64,000 nucleotides of DNA from Prosthecochloris ethylica. GTDB taxonomy: Bacteria; Bacteroidota; Chlorobiia; Chlorobiales; Chlorobiaceae. Position numbers and translations under genes: made by a program. This document shows, piece after piece, positions 8,247 through 16,094 of the stretch. Location of the stretch: the NCBI RefSeq assembly GCF_015234275.1, contig NZ_JADGII010000003.1. One strand, given 5' to 3'. The notes beneath the pieces were generated by a model. The model ran no database searches and had not been told where the DNA came from. It saw nothing but the letters and a program-made list of their open reading frames with translations. Each line of letters opens with the position of its first letter. Positions within the stretch are counted from its first letter, which is position 1.

Positions 8247-9875
8247 TTATGCCCCGGCCATCATCGCCTCTATATCCCCTTCAACCGTATCGATCGGTTT
8301 GATGTCAAACTTCTCGACAAGAGTCGCCGCAATGGTGGGCGTCAGGAACTCGGGAAGGGTCGGGCCAAGCCGGATGCCTTTCACGCCGAGAGCCAACAGC
8401 GCGAGAAACACGGTCACCGCTTTCTGTTCATACCAGGCGATATCGTAGGAGATCGGAAGAGCATTGATATCATCGAGTCCGAACATTTCTTTCAGCTTCA
8501 TGGCAATCACTGCCAGCGAGTACGAGTCGTTGCACTGGCCGGCATCGAGCACCCTCGGAATGCCTCCTATATCGCCAAGCTGAAGCTTGTTGTAGCGATA
8601 TTTTGCGCATCCCGCTGTCAAGATCACTGTATCCTGCGGCAGTTTGCTGGCTACTTCAGTATAGTACTTGCGCGTATTATGGCGGCCGTCGCAACCGGCC
8701 ATTACCACAAACCGACTGATGTCACCGCTTTTCACGGCATCGACCACCTTGTCGGCAAGGGCAGTGACCTGATGATAGGCGAAGCCGCCGACAATCTCGC
8801 CTGTTTCGATTTCAACCGGGGCCGGGCAGGTTTTTGCCAGTTCGATGAGCTCCGAGAAGTCCTTCGCCTCACCTGCTGCCGGTGCGGGAATATGCTTCAC
8901 GCCTTCGTACCCGGCATTGCCGGTGGTGAAAATCCTGTTTCTGTAGGACTCCCTCACGGGAACGATGCAGTTGGTCGTCATGAGGATTGGACCGTTGAAC
9001 GACTCGAACTCCTTGTCCTGCGCCCACCATGAGCTTCCGTAGTTGCCGATAAAGTGGGAATACTTCTTGAATGCCGGATAGTAGTGTGCCGGCAGCATTT
9101 CGCAGTGCGTGTAAACATCAACGCCGGTCCCCTCGGTCTGCCTGAGCAGCTCTTCCATGTCTTTCAGGTCATGGCCGGAAATCAGGATGCCGGGCCGGTT
9201 CCCGACGCCAATATTGACGTTGGTGATTTCCGGGTTGCCGTAGGTTTCCGTGTTTGCCTTGTCAAGCAGCGCCATGGCTTTCACCGCAATATTGCCGGTC
9301 TCCATGGTCAGTCTGAACAGCGCATCAGCATCGAGATCTTTTGTGAGTGCTGCCAGAGCGGTCACGTAAAACTGATGGATGGCATCATCGGTGTAGCCGA
9401 GCACAGCCGCATGATCGGTGTAGGCGGCGATGCCTTTCAGGCCATACAGAACAAGGCTTTTCAGAGAACGCAGATCTTCATGCTCGCTCAACGCCTCGAT
9501 GCCTGATGTCTCGGCTTTCCGGATGAAATCATCCTTCGTCTCACCGCTCCACGAAACACTGTCGTGCACCGGCAGGGTCTCGAGAGACGCCTTCAGCTCA
9601 TCGCGCAGTGCCAGCATCTCCCTGATTCTGGCCGCTATGGCCTCGTCATCGAAGTTGGTGTTGGTCACCGTGACAAAAAGCGCTTCGCTGATCAGCCTCC
9701 CGTGCTCGGGGGCCAGCGGCTGGCGCGATGCTTCCGCGCACAGGGTGATGCCCTGGAGGGTATAGACTAGCGTATCCTGCAGTTTTGCCGTTGCCTCGCT
9801 TTTCCCGCACACGCCCCGTGCTATACATCCCGTGCCTTTCACGCTCTCCTGGCACTGATCACAATACATTCCCAT
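8247..9875 (-). CDS. hcp: Hydroxylamine reductase (hybrid cluster protein)
   Basis: This 542-residue protein has the N-terminal cysteine set C5, C8, C17, C23 (CX2CX8CX5C) typical of class I Hcp from anaerobes, binding a [4Fe-4S] cluster. The hybrid-cluster ligand regions follow (THCEMLPAHYYP, TTNCIVPV, VMAGCDGRHNTRKYY, TAGCAKYRYNK, DAGQCNDSYS). Hcp reduces hydroxylamine in vitro and acts as a nitric oxide reductase/nitrosylase in vivo in E. coli. It is last in an operon with an Rrf2-type regulator, an FeS protein and a TPR protein, a set consistent with a nitrosative-stress response. The start has an AGGAGAAC site just upstream. Confidence 0.97.
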   Translation of the reverse strand: MGMYCDQCQESVKGTGCIARGVCGKSEATAKLQDTLVYTLQGITLCAEASRQPLAPEHGRLISEALFVTVTNTNFDDEAIAARIREMLALRDELKASLETLPVHDSVSWSGETKDDFIRKAETSGIEALSEHEDLRSLKSLVLYGLKGIAAYTDHAAVLGYTDDAIHQFYVTALAALTKDLDADALFRLTMETGNIAVKAMALLDKANTETYGNPEITNVNIGVGNRPGILISGHDLKDMEELLRQTEGTGVDVYTHCEMLPAHYYPAFKKYSHFIGNYGSSWWAQDKEFESFNGPILMTTNCIVPVRESYRNRIFTTGNAGYEGVKHIPAPAAGEAKDFSELIELAKTCPAPVEIETGEIVGGFAYHQVTALADKVVDAVKSGDISRFVVMAGCDGRHNTRKYYTEVASKLPQDTVILTAGCAKYRYNKLQLGDIGGIPRVLDAGQCNDSYSLAVIAMKLKEMFGLDDINALPISYDIAWYEQKAVTVFLALLALGVKGIRLGPTLPEFLTPTIAATLVEKFDIKPIDTVEGDIEAMMAGA

Positions 9876-9890
9876 AGTGTTTGTTCTCCT

Positions 9891-10295
9891 TTATCTTGTT
9901 GTTACGTTTTCAGCGGCCCGGGTATCCAGGTACGCTGCTCCGGTCCTGCCGATTCTGTTGTTCAGGTCCGCTCTCCTGAGAAGAGCAGCTTTCAAAACTC
10001 CCCGGTTCCGTGGATTCGCATCGATAATACAGGTGCAGTCCCTGATAGCTTCTTCGAGGCGACCGAGCTCCGACAATGCCATCGCCCTGTTGCCCAGTGC
10101 CAGAAGCTCTTCGCGTTTCCTCAATCCGATCCTCAGGGCTTCCGTATAATCATCTGCTGCTCCGGAAACGTCTCCTGCTCCGTGCCTGATGTTCGCCCGA
10201 TCGTACCATGCCATGGCATTGCCGCGATTGCGCGAAAGGAGACGGTCGACCTCGCTTAACGTTCCCCGGTAATTTCCCAGTGCGTCCTTCAGCAT
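9891..10295 (-). CDS. Small TPR protein in the hcp operon
   Basis: The protein has about 134 residues and three tetratricopeptide-like units (NAMAWYDRANIRHGAGDVSG, then ELLALGNRAMALSELGRLEE, then VLKAALLRRADLNNRIGRTG). No signal peptide or membrane segment is seen, so it is probably a cytoplasmic adaptor. The ATG at 10295 overlaps the preceding FeS gene by seven bases (ATGCTGA), pointing to translational coupling. hcp follows only 15 bp downstream. The partner is unknown. Confidence 0.75.
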   Translation of the reverse strand: MLKDALGNYRGTLSEVDRLLSRNRGNAMAWYDRANIRHGAGDVSGAADDYTEALRIGLRKREELLALGNRAMALSELGRLEEAIRDCTCIIDANPRNRGVLKAALLRRADLNNRIGRTGAAYLDTRAAENVTTR

Positions 10296-11185
10296 CGGCA
10301 GCACCCGCACTCGCTGGCTGAACCACTGTCCGCCGTTTCTTCTTCCAGCACGTCGCCCTGCACACTGATGACGATGCGTCTGACCGGTACGCTTCTTGAC
10401 GCCTTGGCCAGCGCCTGCTCGACAATCGTCATCAACCCGCTGCAGCAGGGCACTTCCATGATCGCCACGGTAACCGACCTGATCCGGGCCATGTCGATCA
10501 TGGCTGCAAGCTTGTCGATATACCTGTCGATCCCGCTGTCAAGTTTCGGGCAGGCAATGGCAAGAGTCCTGCTGGCCATAAAGCGCTCGTGAAAATCTCC
10601 GACAGCAAACGCTGCACAATCTGCTGCCAAAAGAAGATCGGACTCCCGGTAACAGGGGGCCAGCGGAGTCACCAGGTGCAGCTGTACCGGCCAGTGGGTC
10701 AGGCGTGAGGGTGCCGGAGATGCAGGCTTGACTGAACGCCCTGCCGGCTCTCCATTCCCGAACTGCTGTGCCGCGCTGCCAAGGCAGCCCCCTGAAGCAG
10801 GGCGCTTGCTCTCTTCAGCAGTGCCTGCCTGTTCGGGAACCGCAATATTTCTCTCCTTCAGGCACTCCATCGCTACAGCGAGATACCCCGTCTGGCCATG
10901 CGAACGAAGATGCTCCAGATGCGCGGCAATCACGTTGATGCCTGCCGGAATGATGCTTTCTTCCATTACCCGCCGCTCGTCATAGGGCTCCGCCTCGCGC
11001 TCTTCGACGGAAATAGCTCCGTAAGGACATGTTCTGATGCAGGCACCGAGGCCGTCGCAGAAAAGGTCGCTGACAAGCCTCGCCTTGCCGTCGATGACCT
11101 GCAGCGCCCCTTCCGGGCAGCCCGGAATGCACTCTCCGCATCCTGTGCAAAGCTGTTCATCGATGCTGACTATCGTTCGCTTCAT
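10289..11185 (-). CDS. Ferredoxin-domain FeS protein of the hcp operon
   Basis: This 298-residue protein starts with a two-cluster ferredoxin domain: CTGCGECIPGCPEGAL at residues 13-28, then CDGLGACIRTCPYGAI. The larger C-terminal domain carries scattered cysteines (LAPCYRES, ADCAAF, ACPKLD, PCCSG) and ends in ECGCCRC. It could deliver electrons to Hcp, as NADH-linked Hcr does in enterobacteria, but here without a flavin domain; that role is inferred from operon context. It overlaps the upstream regulator gene by four bases. I do not know a named family for the C-terminal part. Confidence 0.8.
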   Translation of the reverse strand: MKRTIVSIDEQLCTGCGECIPGCPEGALQVIDGKARLVSDLFCDGLGACIRTCPYGAISVEEREAEPYDERRVMEESIIPAGINVIAAHLEHLRSHGQTGYLAVAMECLKERNIAVPEQAGTAEESKRPASGGCLGSAAQQFGNGEPAGRSVKPASPAPSRLTHWPVQLHLVTPLAPCYRESDLLLAADCAAFAVGDFHERFMASRTLAIACPKLDSGIDRYIDKLAAMIDMARIRSVTVAIMEVPCCSGLMTIVEQALAKASRSVPVRRIVISVQGDVLEEETADSGSASECGCCRC

Positions 11186-11526
11186 GATATAACTGTTGTT
11201 GCAGCCTGCTTTGGCTCTTCCGGCGCCGGCCTGTTACCATCATTCCCCCTGTTGACAGCATGCAGGTCGTCGAGCAGCGAGCCGATGGTTATCTGGTCGA
11301 ACTCGCGGCTCACCATCCCCTCGATCCTCATGATCTGGTGGCGCAATACGCATCTGGAGCGAACCAGCCCCTCGCTCGACAGTTCCTGCAGAAGCCCTCT
11401 CAGAAACTGGTAGGGGATCTGCTGATCATCGGCTATCCGGCGGGCAGAGAGATACGTATCCGGTTGACCGACAAGCATGAGAAGTGCCCGTATGGCAAAA
11501 TCGGTATGTTTCGTCAGTAGCTGCAT
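11182..11526 (-). CDS. Rrf2-family transcriptional regulator
   Basis: The first 55 or so residues are clearly Rrf2 (LLTKHTDFAIRALLMLVGQP; SARRIADDQQIPYQFLRGLL; QELSSEGLVRSR). The rest is unusual: the glycine-rich wing and the three-cysteine cluster of NsrR/IscR-type members are missing, although DQITIGSLLDDLHAVN resembles the dimerisation helix. At 114 residues it is shorter than the usual 140-160. If functional it would not hold an iron-sulfur cluster in the usual way. It heads the hcp operon and faces a palindrome in its own promoter. Confidence 0.75.
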   Translation of the reverse strand: MQLLTKHTDFAIRALLMLVGQPDTYLSARRIADDQQIPYQFLRGLLQELSSEGLVRSRCVLRHQIMRIEGMVSREFDQITIGSLLDDLHAVNRGNDGNRPAPEEPKQAATTVIS

Positions 11527-11530
11527 TGCT

Positions 11531-11573
11531 GATAAAATCTTTTAATTGATACCAATTTAGTATCAGTTTTATC
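11531..11573. promoter_or_regulatory. Operator/promoter of the hcp operon
   Basis: TGATACCAATTTAGTATCA at 11547-11565 is a perfect inverted repeat (TGATAC, 7-bp spacer, GTATCA). It is nested in a second pair, GATAAAA at 11531-11537 and TTTTATC at 11567-11573. It lies 20-47 bp upstream of the Rrf2-type gene. On the minus strand a TTGATA box about 17 bp from TATCAAT gives a plausible promoter overlapped by the palindrome. The Rrf2-type protein is the likely ligand. Confidence 0.55.
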
Positions 11574-11650
11574 AATATCCAATTTTTTTTCATGGTTCTG
11601 AAAATAAAAGAAGGGCTCACTTCCCGTCAGCACATCACGATGCCCGCTGA

Positions 11651-12142
11651 TCAGAGGGTCGAGGTGTACACCTGGTCAAGGTGCCTGTCGATATAGTCGG
11701 CGTAATCCTTCAGCACAGGCTGGTAGACTTCGTTCATAAGCGACGAGGAGATCATGAAATCAGCCGTCGAACGATTGCATGCTGTAGGGATGTTGTAGAG
11801 AACGGCTATTCTCAGCAGTGCCTTGACGTCCACATCATGAGGCTGCGGTTGCATGGGATCCCAGAGAAATATCAGGAAATCGATCTCTCCCCCGGCAATC
11901 AGCGCCCCAAGCTGCTGGTCGCCGCCCAGGGGACCGGATTTGAGCTTTCTGACTGAAAACCGCTCCGCTTCATCAACGTGAAGCTTTTGCTGGATCGCCT
12001 CTTCTATCAGTTTCCCTGTCGTGCCTGTGCAGATAAGATGATGATGTATCAGTATCAGGTAATTCCATTCAACCCATTCGATGAGGTCTTTCTTGCGGTT
12101 ATCATGGGCAACAAGCCCTATCCGCTTGATTCTGTTCATCAT
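11651..12142 (-). CDS. mgsA: Methylglyoxal synthase
   Basis: The enzyme converts dihydroxyacetone phosphate to methylglyoxal and phosphate, a bypass of lower glycolysis. The 163-residue protein has the family hallmarks: IGLVAHDNRK at the N-terminus, LICTGTTGKLI for phosphate binding, SGPLGGDQQLGA with the catalytic Asp, and FLWDPMQPQPHDVDVKALLR. Length is close to that of E. coli MgsA (152). It is monocistronic as far as can be seen, 125 bp from the hcp operon and in the same direction. Confidence 0.95.
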   Translation of the reverse strand: MMNRIKRIGLVAHDNRKKDLIEWVEWNYLILIHHHLICTGTTGKLIEEAIQQKLHVDEAERFSVRKLKSGPLGGDQQLGALIAGGEIDFLIFLWDPMQPQPHDVDVKALLRIAVLYNIPTACNRSTADFMISSSLMNEVYQPVLKDYADYIDRHLDQVYTSTL

Positions 12143-12480
12143 GAGCTCCGTTTTTTTGCGTTCCGTTTCCGCTCTTTCCTGTCACCCCGGTTCCGGGGCA
12201 CCACAATCTACCAACAAGAGCACTGGCATTTTGTCAAGACAGTGAAAATTCCGCAACGGAGGAAATACTGGGGTGATGAAGAGAAAACTGCCGGATGCGC
12301 CATAACCGCCACTACATGTCCAGCTCCACCCATGCCGGATCGTGGTCGCTACCGTCTCGGCCTGCCGGGAGCGTCGTGTACCTTGACCGTTCCACAGAGA
12401 ATCCCGGACCTGGAATGCTCCGTAACAACCTGAAACGCCTGAGGGCGTTGATGGGCAGCGCCATAAAACTCACCGGCGGA
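12143..12480. other. Degenerate stretch inside the repeat-flanked segment
   Basis: No intact gene is seen. A minus-strand frame ending at 12312 finishes with SRYTTLPAGRDGSDHDPAWV and ELDM, which resembles the C-terminal SDHDP motif of endonuclease/exonuclease/phosphatase proteins and may be a relic of one. The remainder has no recognisable coding content. Confidence 0.3.
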
Positions 12481-12611
12481 AAGAATCCCTGCATAATAGG
12501 GTTCTTACAGATTACAACTTGATTCGACCGCACAGCGGATTAGGCATGCTCACGCCAGAGGAATTTCTGGCTGAGCATGCAGATTGTTTCGAAAAACAAG
12601 TGGTTGGTTGA
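12481..12611 (+). pseudogene. Transposase C-terminal remnant
   Basis: A plus-strand frame ending at the TGA at 12609-12611 encodes RVLTDYNLIRPHSGLGMLTP followed by EEFLAEHADC. The DYN-RPHS-LG-LTPEEF pattern is the C-terminal signature of DDE transposases of the IS3/IS481 type. Nothing upstream keeps the frame, so only the tail survives. It ends 15 bp before the right copy of the 182-bp repeat. Confidence 0.6.
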
Positions 12612-12625
12612 TCGGGGGCACGTCC

Positions 12626-12842
<217 letters not shown>

Positions 12843-12896
12843 TCGCGGGCCAATAATATAGGAAATGGTTTTTTATTTCCAAAGCCCTTTTCGGAT

Positions 12897-14222
12897 TCAG
12901 GCAGTTTTTTTGCGCCGCCCATTGCCGTAGTAGTATTCCGGTTCTCCTTCTCCGTTGATGGTGTCGAGCGTGATGACGCATTTCTTGACTCCTTCCATGG
13001 AGGGAAGCTCGAACATGATGTCGATCATGATGTTCTCGAGGACGGAGCGCAGGGCGCGGGCGCCGGTGCCGCGTTCGATGGCGATTTCGACCACGCGGTC
13101 GAGCGCGTCGTCCTGGAAGACGAGCTCGCACCCGTCCATTTCGAAGAGCTTCTGGTACTGCTTGACGAGCGCGTTTTTCGGTTCGACGAGAATGTTTCGC
13201 AGCGCTTTTTCGTCAAGCGGTTCGAGGGCTGAAATGACCGGAAGGCGGCCGATGAATTCTGGAATCAGACCGTACTCGTGCAGGTCGTCCTGGCTGACTT
13301 TCTGCAGGATGGCCGGGTCGTACTCGACCTGCTGGGCCTTGACCTTGGAACCGAAGCCCATGGTGGACTTGGCGACACGGCGGCCGATGATTTTATCGAG
13401 GCCTTCGAACGCCCCGCCGCAGATGAAGAGAATGTTGCGGGTGTTGACGTTGATGAGCTGCTGCTCGGGATGCTTGCGGCCACCTCTCGGCGGTACGCCG
13501 ACGACGGCGCCTTCGAGGATCTTGAGCAGGGCCTGCTGGACACCTTCACCCGAAACGTCGCGGGTAATGGAAACATTGGCTGACTTGCGGGCGATCTTGT
13601 CGATTTCGTCGACGTAGATAATGCCGCGTTCGGCACGCTCGAGGTTGAAATCGGCTGCCTGCAGGAGCCTGGTCAGGATGGTTTCGACGTCATCACCGAC
13701 ATAGCCTGCCTCGGTCAGTGAGGTGGCGTCGACGATGGTGAAGGGAACATCGAGCATGGTGGCGAGGGTCTGCGCAAGCAGGGTCTTGCCTGTACCGGTC
13801 GGCCCGATCAGCAGGATGTTGCTTTTTTCAATCTGCACCTCGTCGCTCTCCTCGCGCACCCACTCCTGCGACTCGATGCGGCGGTAGTGGTTGTAGACGG
13901 CAACGGCAAGCGCTTTGCGTGCACGCTCCTGGCCGATCACGTACTGGCCGAGCGACTCCATGATATGACGCGGGCTGACAAGCCTGGTGCGGAACGCCTC
14001 CTGGTCGTCACCGTTCGGCTGCGTCTGCTTGATGGCGCTGATCTCCTTGCGGAGGATTTCGACCGAGCTCATGATGCAGCGATCGCAGATAAAGGCGTCA
14101 GGCCCTGCGACCATGCTGTTGACCTCGTCACTGCTTCGGCCGCAGAACGAGCAGACGACGGTCTGGTAGTCGCGGCCTTTCTGTTTCTGCTTTCCTTTTG
14201 GTGTATCTTTTTCTCGTGACAT
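12897..14222 (-). CDS. clpX: ATP-dependent protease ATPase subunit ClpX
   Basis: ClpX is the hexameric AAA+ unfoldase that feeds substrates to ClpP. The 441-residue protein has the N-terminal C4 zinc finger (VVCSFCGRSS and FICDRCIMSS), Walker A GPTGTGKTLLAQ, Walker B IIYVDEIDKIAR, sensor and arginine-finger regions (IGRRVAKSTMGFGSK), and the C-terminal small domain with ERGTGARALRSVLE. No clpP lies beside it. The start at 14222 has GAGG 11 bases upstream. It follows a DUF4404 gene and precedes tRNA-Val. Confidence 0.97.
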   Translation of the reverse strand: MSREKDTPKGKQKQKGRDYQTVVCSFCGRSSDEVNSMVAGPDAFICDRCIMSSVEILRKEISAIKQTQPNGDDQEAFRTRLVSPRHIMESLGQYVIGQERARKALAVAVYNHYRRIESQEWVREESDEVQIEKSNILLIGPTGTGKTLLAQTLATMLDVPFTIVDATSLTEAGYVGDDVETILTRLLQAADFNLERAERGIIYVDEIDKIARKSANVSITRDVSGEGVQQALLKILEGAVVGVPPRGGRKHPEQQLINVNTRNILFICGGAFEGLDKIIGRRVAKSTMGFGSKVKAQQVEYDPAILQKVSQDDLHEYGLIPEFIGRLPVISALEPLDEKALRNILVEPKNALVKQYQKLFEMDGCELVFQDDALDRVVEIAIERGTGARALRSVLENIMIDIMFELPSMEGVKKCVITLDTINGEGEPEYYYGNGRRKKTA

Positions 14223-14262
14223 ACGTAACGTTACCTCTCATTTTTTTCTTCTGTGGAAGCTC

Positions 14263-14532
14263 TCAGAATCCCATTCGTGCCAGGGAATCGAGCACGTACT
14301 GTATCGCCATGCTCAGGCGTGGATGTTCTTCGTCGAAGTGGCTGACAGCCTCACTCAGATTTCGTGTCAGGCCTTCCTGCTCTTCCTCGATGGACGCCTC
14401 TTCCCTGACCAGTTTGCTGATATCGTTTTTCAGGCGCTCGAGCACCTCTTCGGTACGTTCATCGACAGAAGAGGTGTTCTCCAGTTCACGGTGAAGCTCC
14501 TGGAGCCGTTCGTACAGTTTCTGCTTTTCCAT
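14263..14532 (-). CDS. DUF4404-family protein
   Basis: This 89-residue, highly charged helical protein contains LYERLQELHRELENTSSVDE and a conserved end SHFDEEHPRLSMAIQYVLDS followed by LARMGF, the pattern of the DUF4404 family. Most of it is predicted coiled coil; no membrane segment or cysteine is present. It lies between gltD and clpX in the same direction with gaps of 27 and 40 bp, so it is probably co-transcribed. Function unknown. Confidence 0.75.
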   Translation of the reverse strand: MEKQKLYERLQELHRELENTSSVDERTEEVLERLKNDISKLVREEASIEEEQEGLTRNLSEAVSHFDEEHPRLSMAIQYVLDSLARMGF

Positions 14533-14559
14533 GGTGGTATACTCGATCAGCTCTTGGAG

Positions 14560-16035
14560 TTACGGAAGATTGGTCTCACCGGTCAGAAAACGGTCGACCT
14601 CGCGTGCAGCTGCACGGCCTTCGTTGATCGCCCAGACGATGAGGCTCTGGCCCCGCCGGGCGTCTCCGGCAGCGAACACACCTTCCCTGTTCGTCGTGAA
14701 GTCATCATAACCGGCCTTGATGGTTGAACGTTCCGTCTGTTCGACACCAAGTTTTTCAAGCAGTGCCGCTTCCGGGCCGAGAAAGCCCATAGCCAGCAGT
14801 ACCAGGTCGGCCTCGACAATCTCTTCCGTGCCGGGAACCGGACGGGGCACCGTGCGGCCTTCGTCGACCACCCATTCCACCTGCGAAACTTCAATCGCCC
14901 TGACCTTGCCGTTACCGTCGTCGATAATTTTCTTGGTCATCACGCTGTAGCGGCGAGGGTCCTCGCCCTGCAGGGCTGCAGCCTCTTCCTGGCCGTAATC
15001 GACTTTCAGGGTCTTCGGCCACTCAGGCCACGGGTTGTCGGACTGGCGTTCGAGCGGCGGTTTCGGCATGATCTCGAGCTGGATGACGTGGTCGCAGCCC
15101 TGTCGGATCGAGGTGGCCACGCAGTCGGTGCCGGTGTCACCTCCGCCGATGACGATCACCTTGCGGTCTCTGGCGGATATTTCGGGATCGCTGCCGGTCA
15201 GTACGGCTTTCGTGCCGGCGCGCAGGAAATCCATGGCAAAGTGCACGCCCTCGAGCTTGCGCCCCTCGACGTCCAGATCGCGGGGATTGGTCGCACCGGT
15301 GCAGAGCAGCACAGCGTCGAACTCCTCTTCGAGCTTCTCGACAGGGTAGTCGGTCCCGACCTCGGTGCCGGGCATGAAGGAGACCCCTTCCTGCTCCATC
15401 AGGTCGATACGGCGCTGAACAACGCCCTCCTTGTCGAGTTTCATGTTCGGGATTCCATACATCAGGAGGCCGCCGATGCGATCATCACGTTCGAACACGG
15501 TAACGGTGTGGCCGGCCTTGTTGAGCTGGTCGGCGGCGGCGAGTCCTGCGGGACCTGAACCGACGACTGCGATCTTCTTGCCCGAACGGACAGCGATCTT
15601 CTTCGGTTCCACCCAGCCCTGCTCGAACGCGTGTTCGATGATCGAACACTCGATGTTCTTGATGGTGACGGGCGGCTTGATGATGCCCAGCACGCAGGAA
15701 CCCTCGCACGGCGCAGGGCAGACCCGGCCGGTGAACTCCGGAAAGTTGTTGGTTTTCATCAGCCGGTCGAAAGCGTCCTTCCAGTACCCGTTATACACGT
15801 AGTCGTTCCACTCGGGAATCAGGTTGTGAATCGGGCATCCCGACGTCACTCCCTTCAGCATGATACCGGTATGGCAGAACGGTGTTCCGCAATCCATGCA
15901 CCGCGCACCCTGGTCACGGAGATCCTCTTCGGACATCTCTTCGTGGAACTCCTTCCAGTCCTGTATTCTCTCCAGCGGCCCCCGGTCTGCGGGGACCTCT
16001 CTCTTATACTCCAGAAAGCCTTTAATTTTGCCCAT
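14560..16035 (-). CDS. gltD: Glutamate synthase, small (beta) subunit
   Basis: GltD is the NAD(P)H- and FAD-binding subunit that passes electrons to GltB. The 491-residue protein has N-terminal cysteine clusters (RCMDCGTPFCHTG; GCPIHNLIPEW; GRVCPAPCEGSCVLG) for two [4Fe-4S] centres. FAD- and NAD-binding glycine motifs (IAVVGSGPAGLAAADQLNKA; VIVIGGGDTGTDC) follow, and the end motif is FAAGDARRGQSLIVWAINEG. Length and order match the family. It lies 59 bp downstream of gltB. Confidence 0.96.
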   Translation of the reverse strand: MGKIKGFLEYKREVPADRGPLERIQDWKEFHEEMSEEDLRDQGARCMDCGTPFCHTGIMLKGVTSGCPIHNLIPEWNDYVYNGYWKDAFDRLMKTNNFPEFTGRVCPAPCEGSCVLGIIKPPVTIKNIECSIIEHAFEQGWVEPKKIAVRSGKKIAVVGSGPAGLAAADQLNKAGHTVTVFERDDRIGGLLMYGIPNMKLDKEGVVQRRIDLMEQEGVSFMPGTEVGTDYPVEKLEEEFDAVLLCTGATNPRDLDVEGRKLEGVHFAMDFLRAGTKAVLTGSDPEISARDRKVIVIGGGDTGTDCVATSIRQGCDHVIQLEIMPKPPLERQSDNPWPEWPKTLKVDYGQEEAAALQGEDPRRYSVMTKKIIDDGNGKVRAIEVSQVEWVVDEGRTVPRPVPGTEEIVEADLVLLAMGFLGPEAALLEKLGVEQTERSTIKAGYDDFTTNREGVFAAGDARRGQSLIVWAINEGRAAAREVDRFLTGETNLP

Positions 16036-16094
16036 ATACCTCTTTTTCTTTTAACAATGACAAGGCCGTATCATCTTCGCTGCACGGCGGCGCA

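Noticed and set aside
8061..9032. A 323-codon plus-strand frame
   Set aside because: It is antisense to hcp and the TetR remnant, with no family resemblance.
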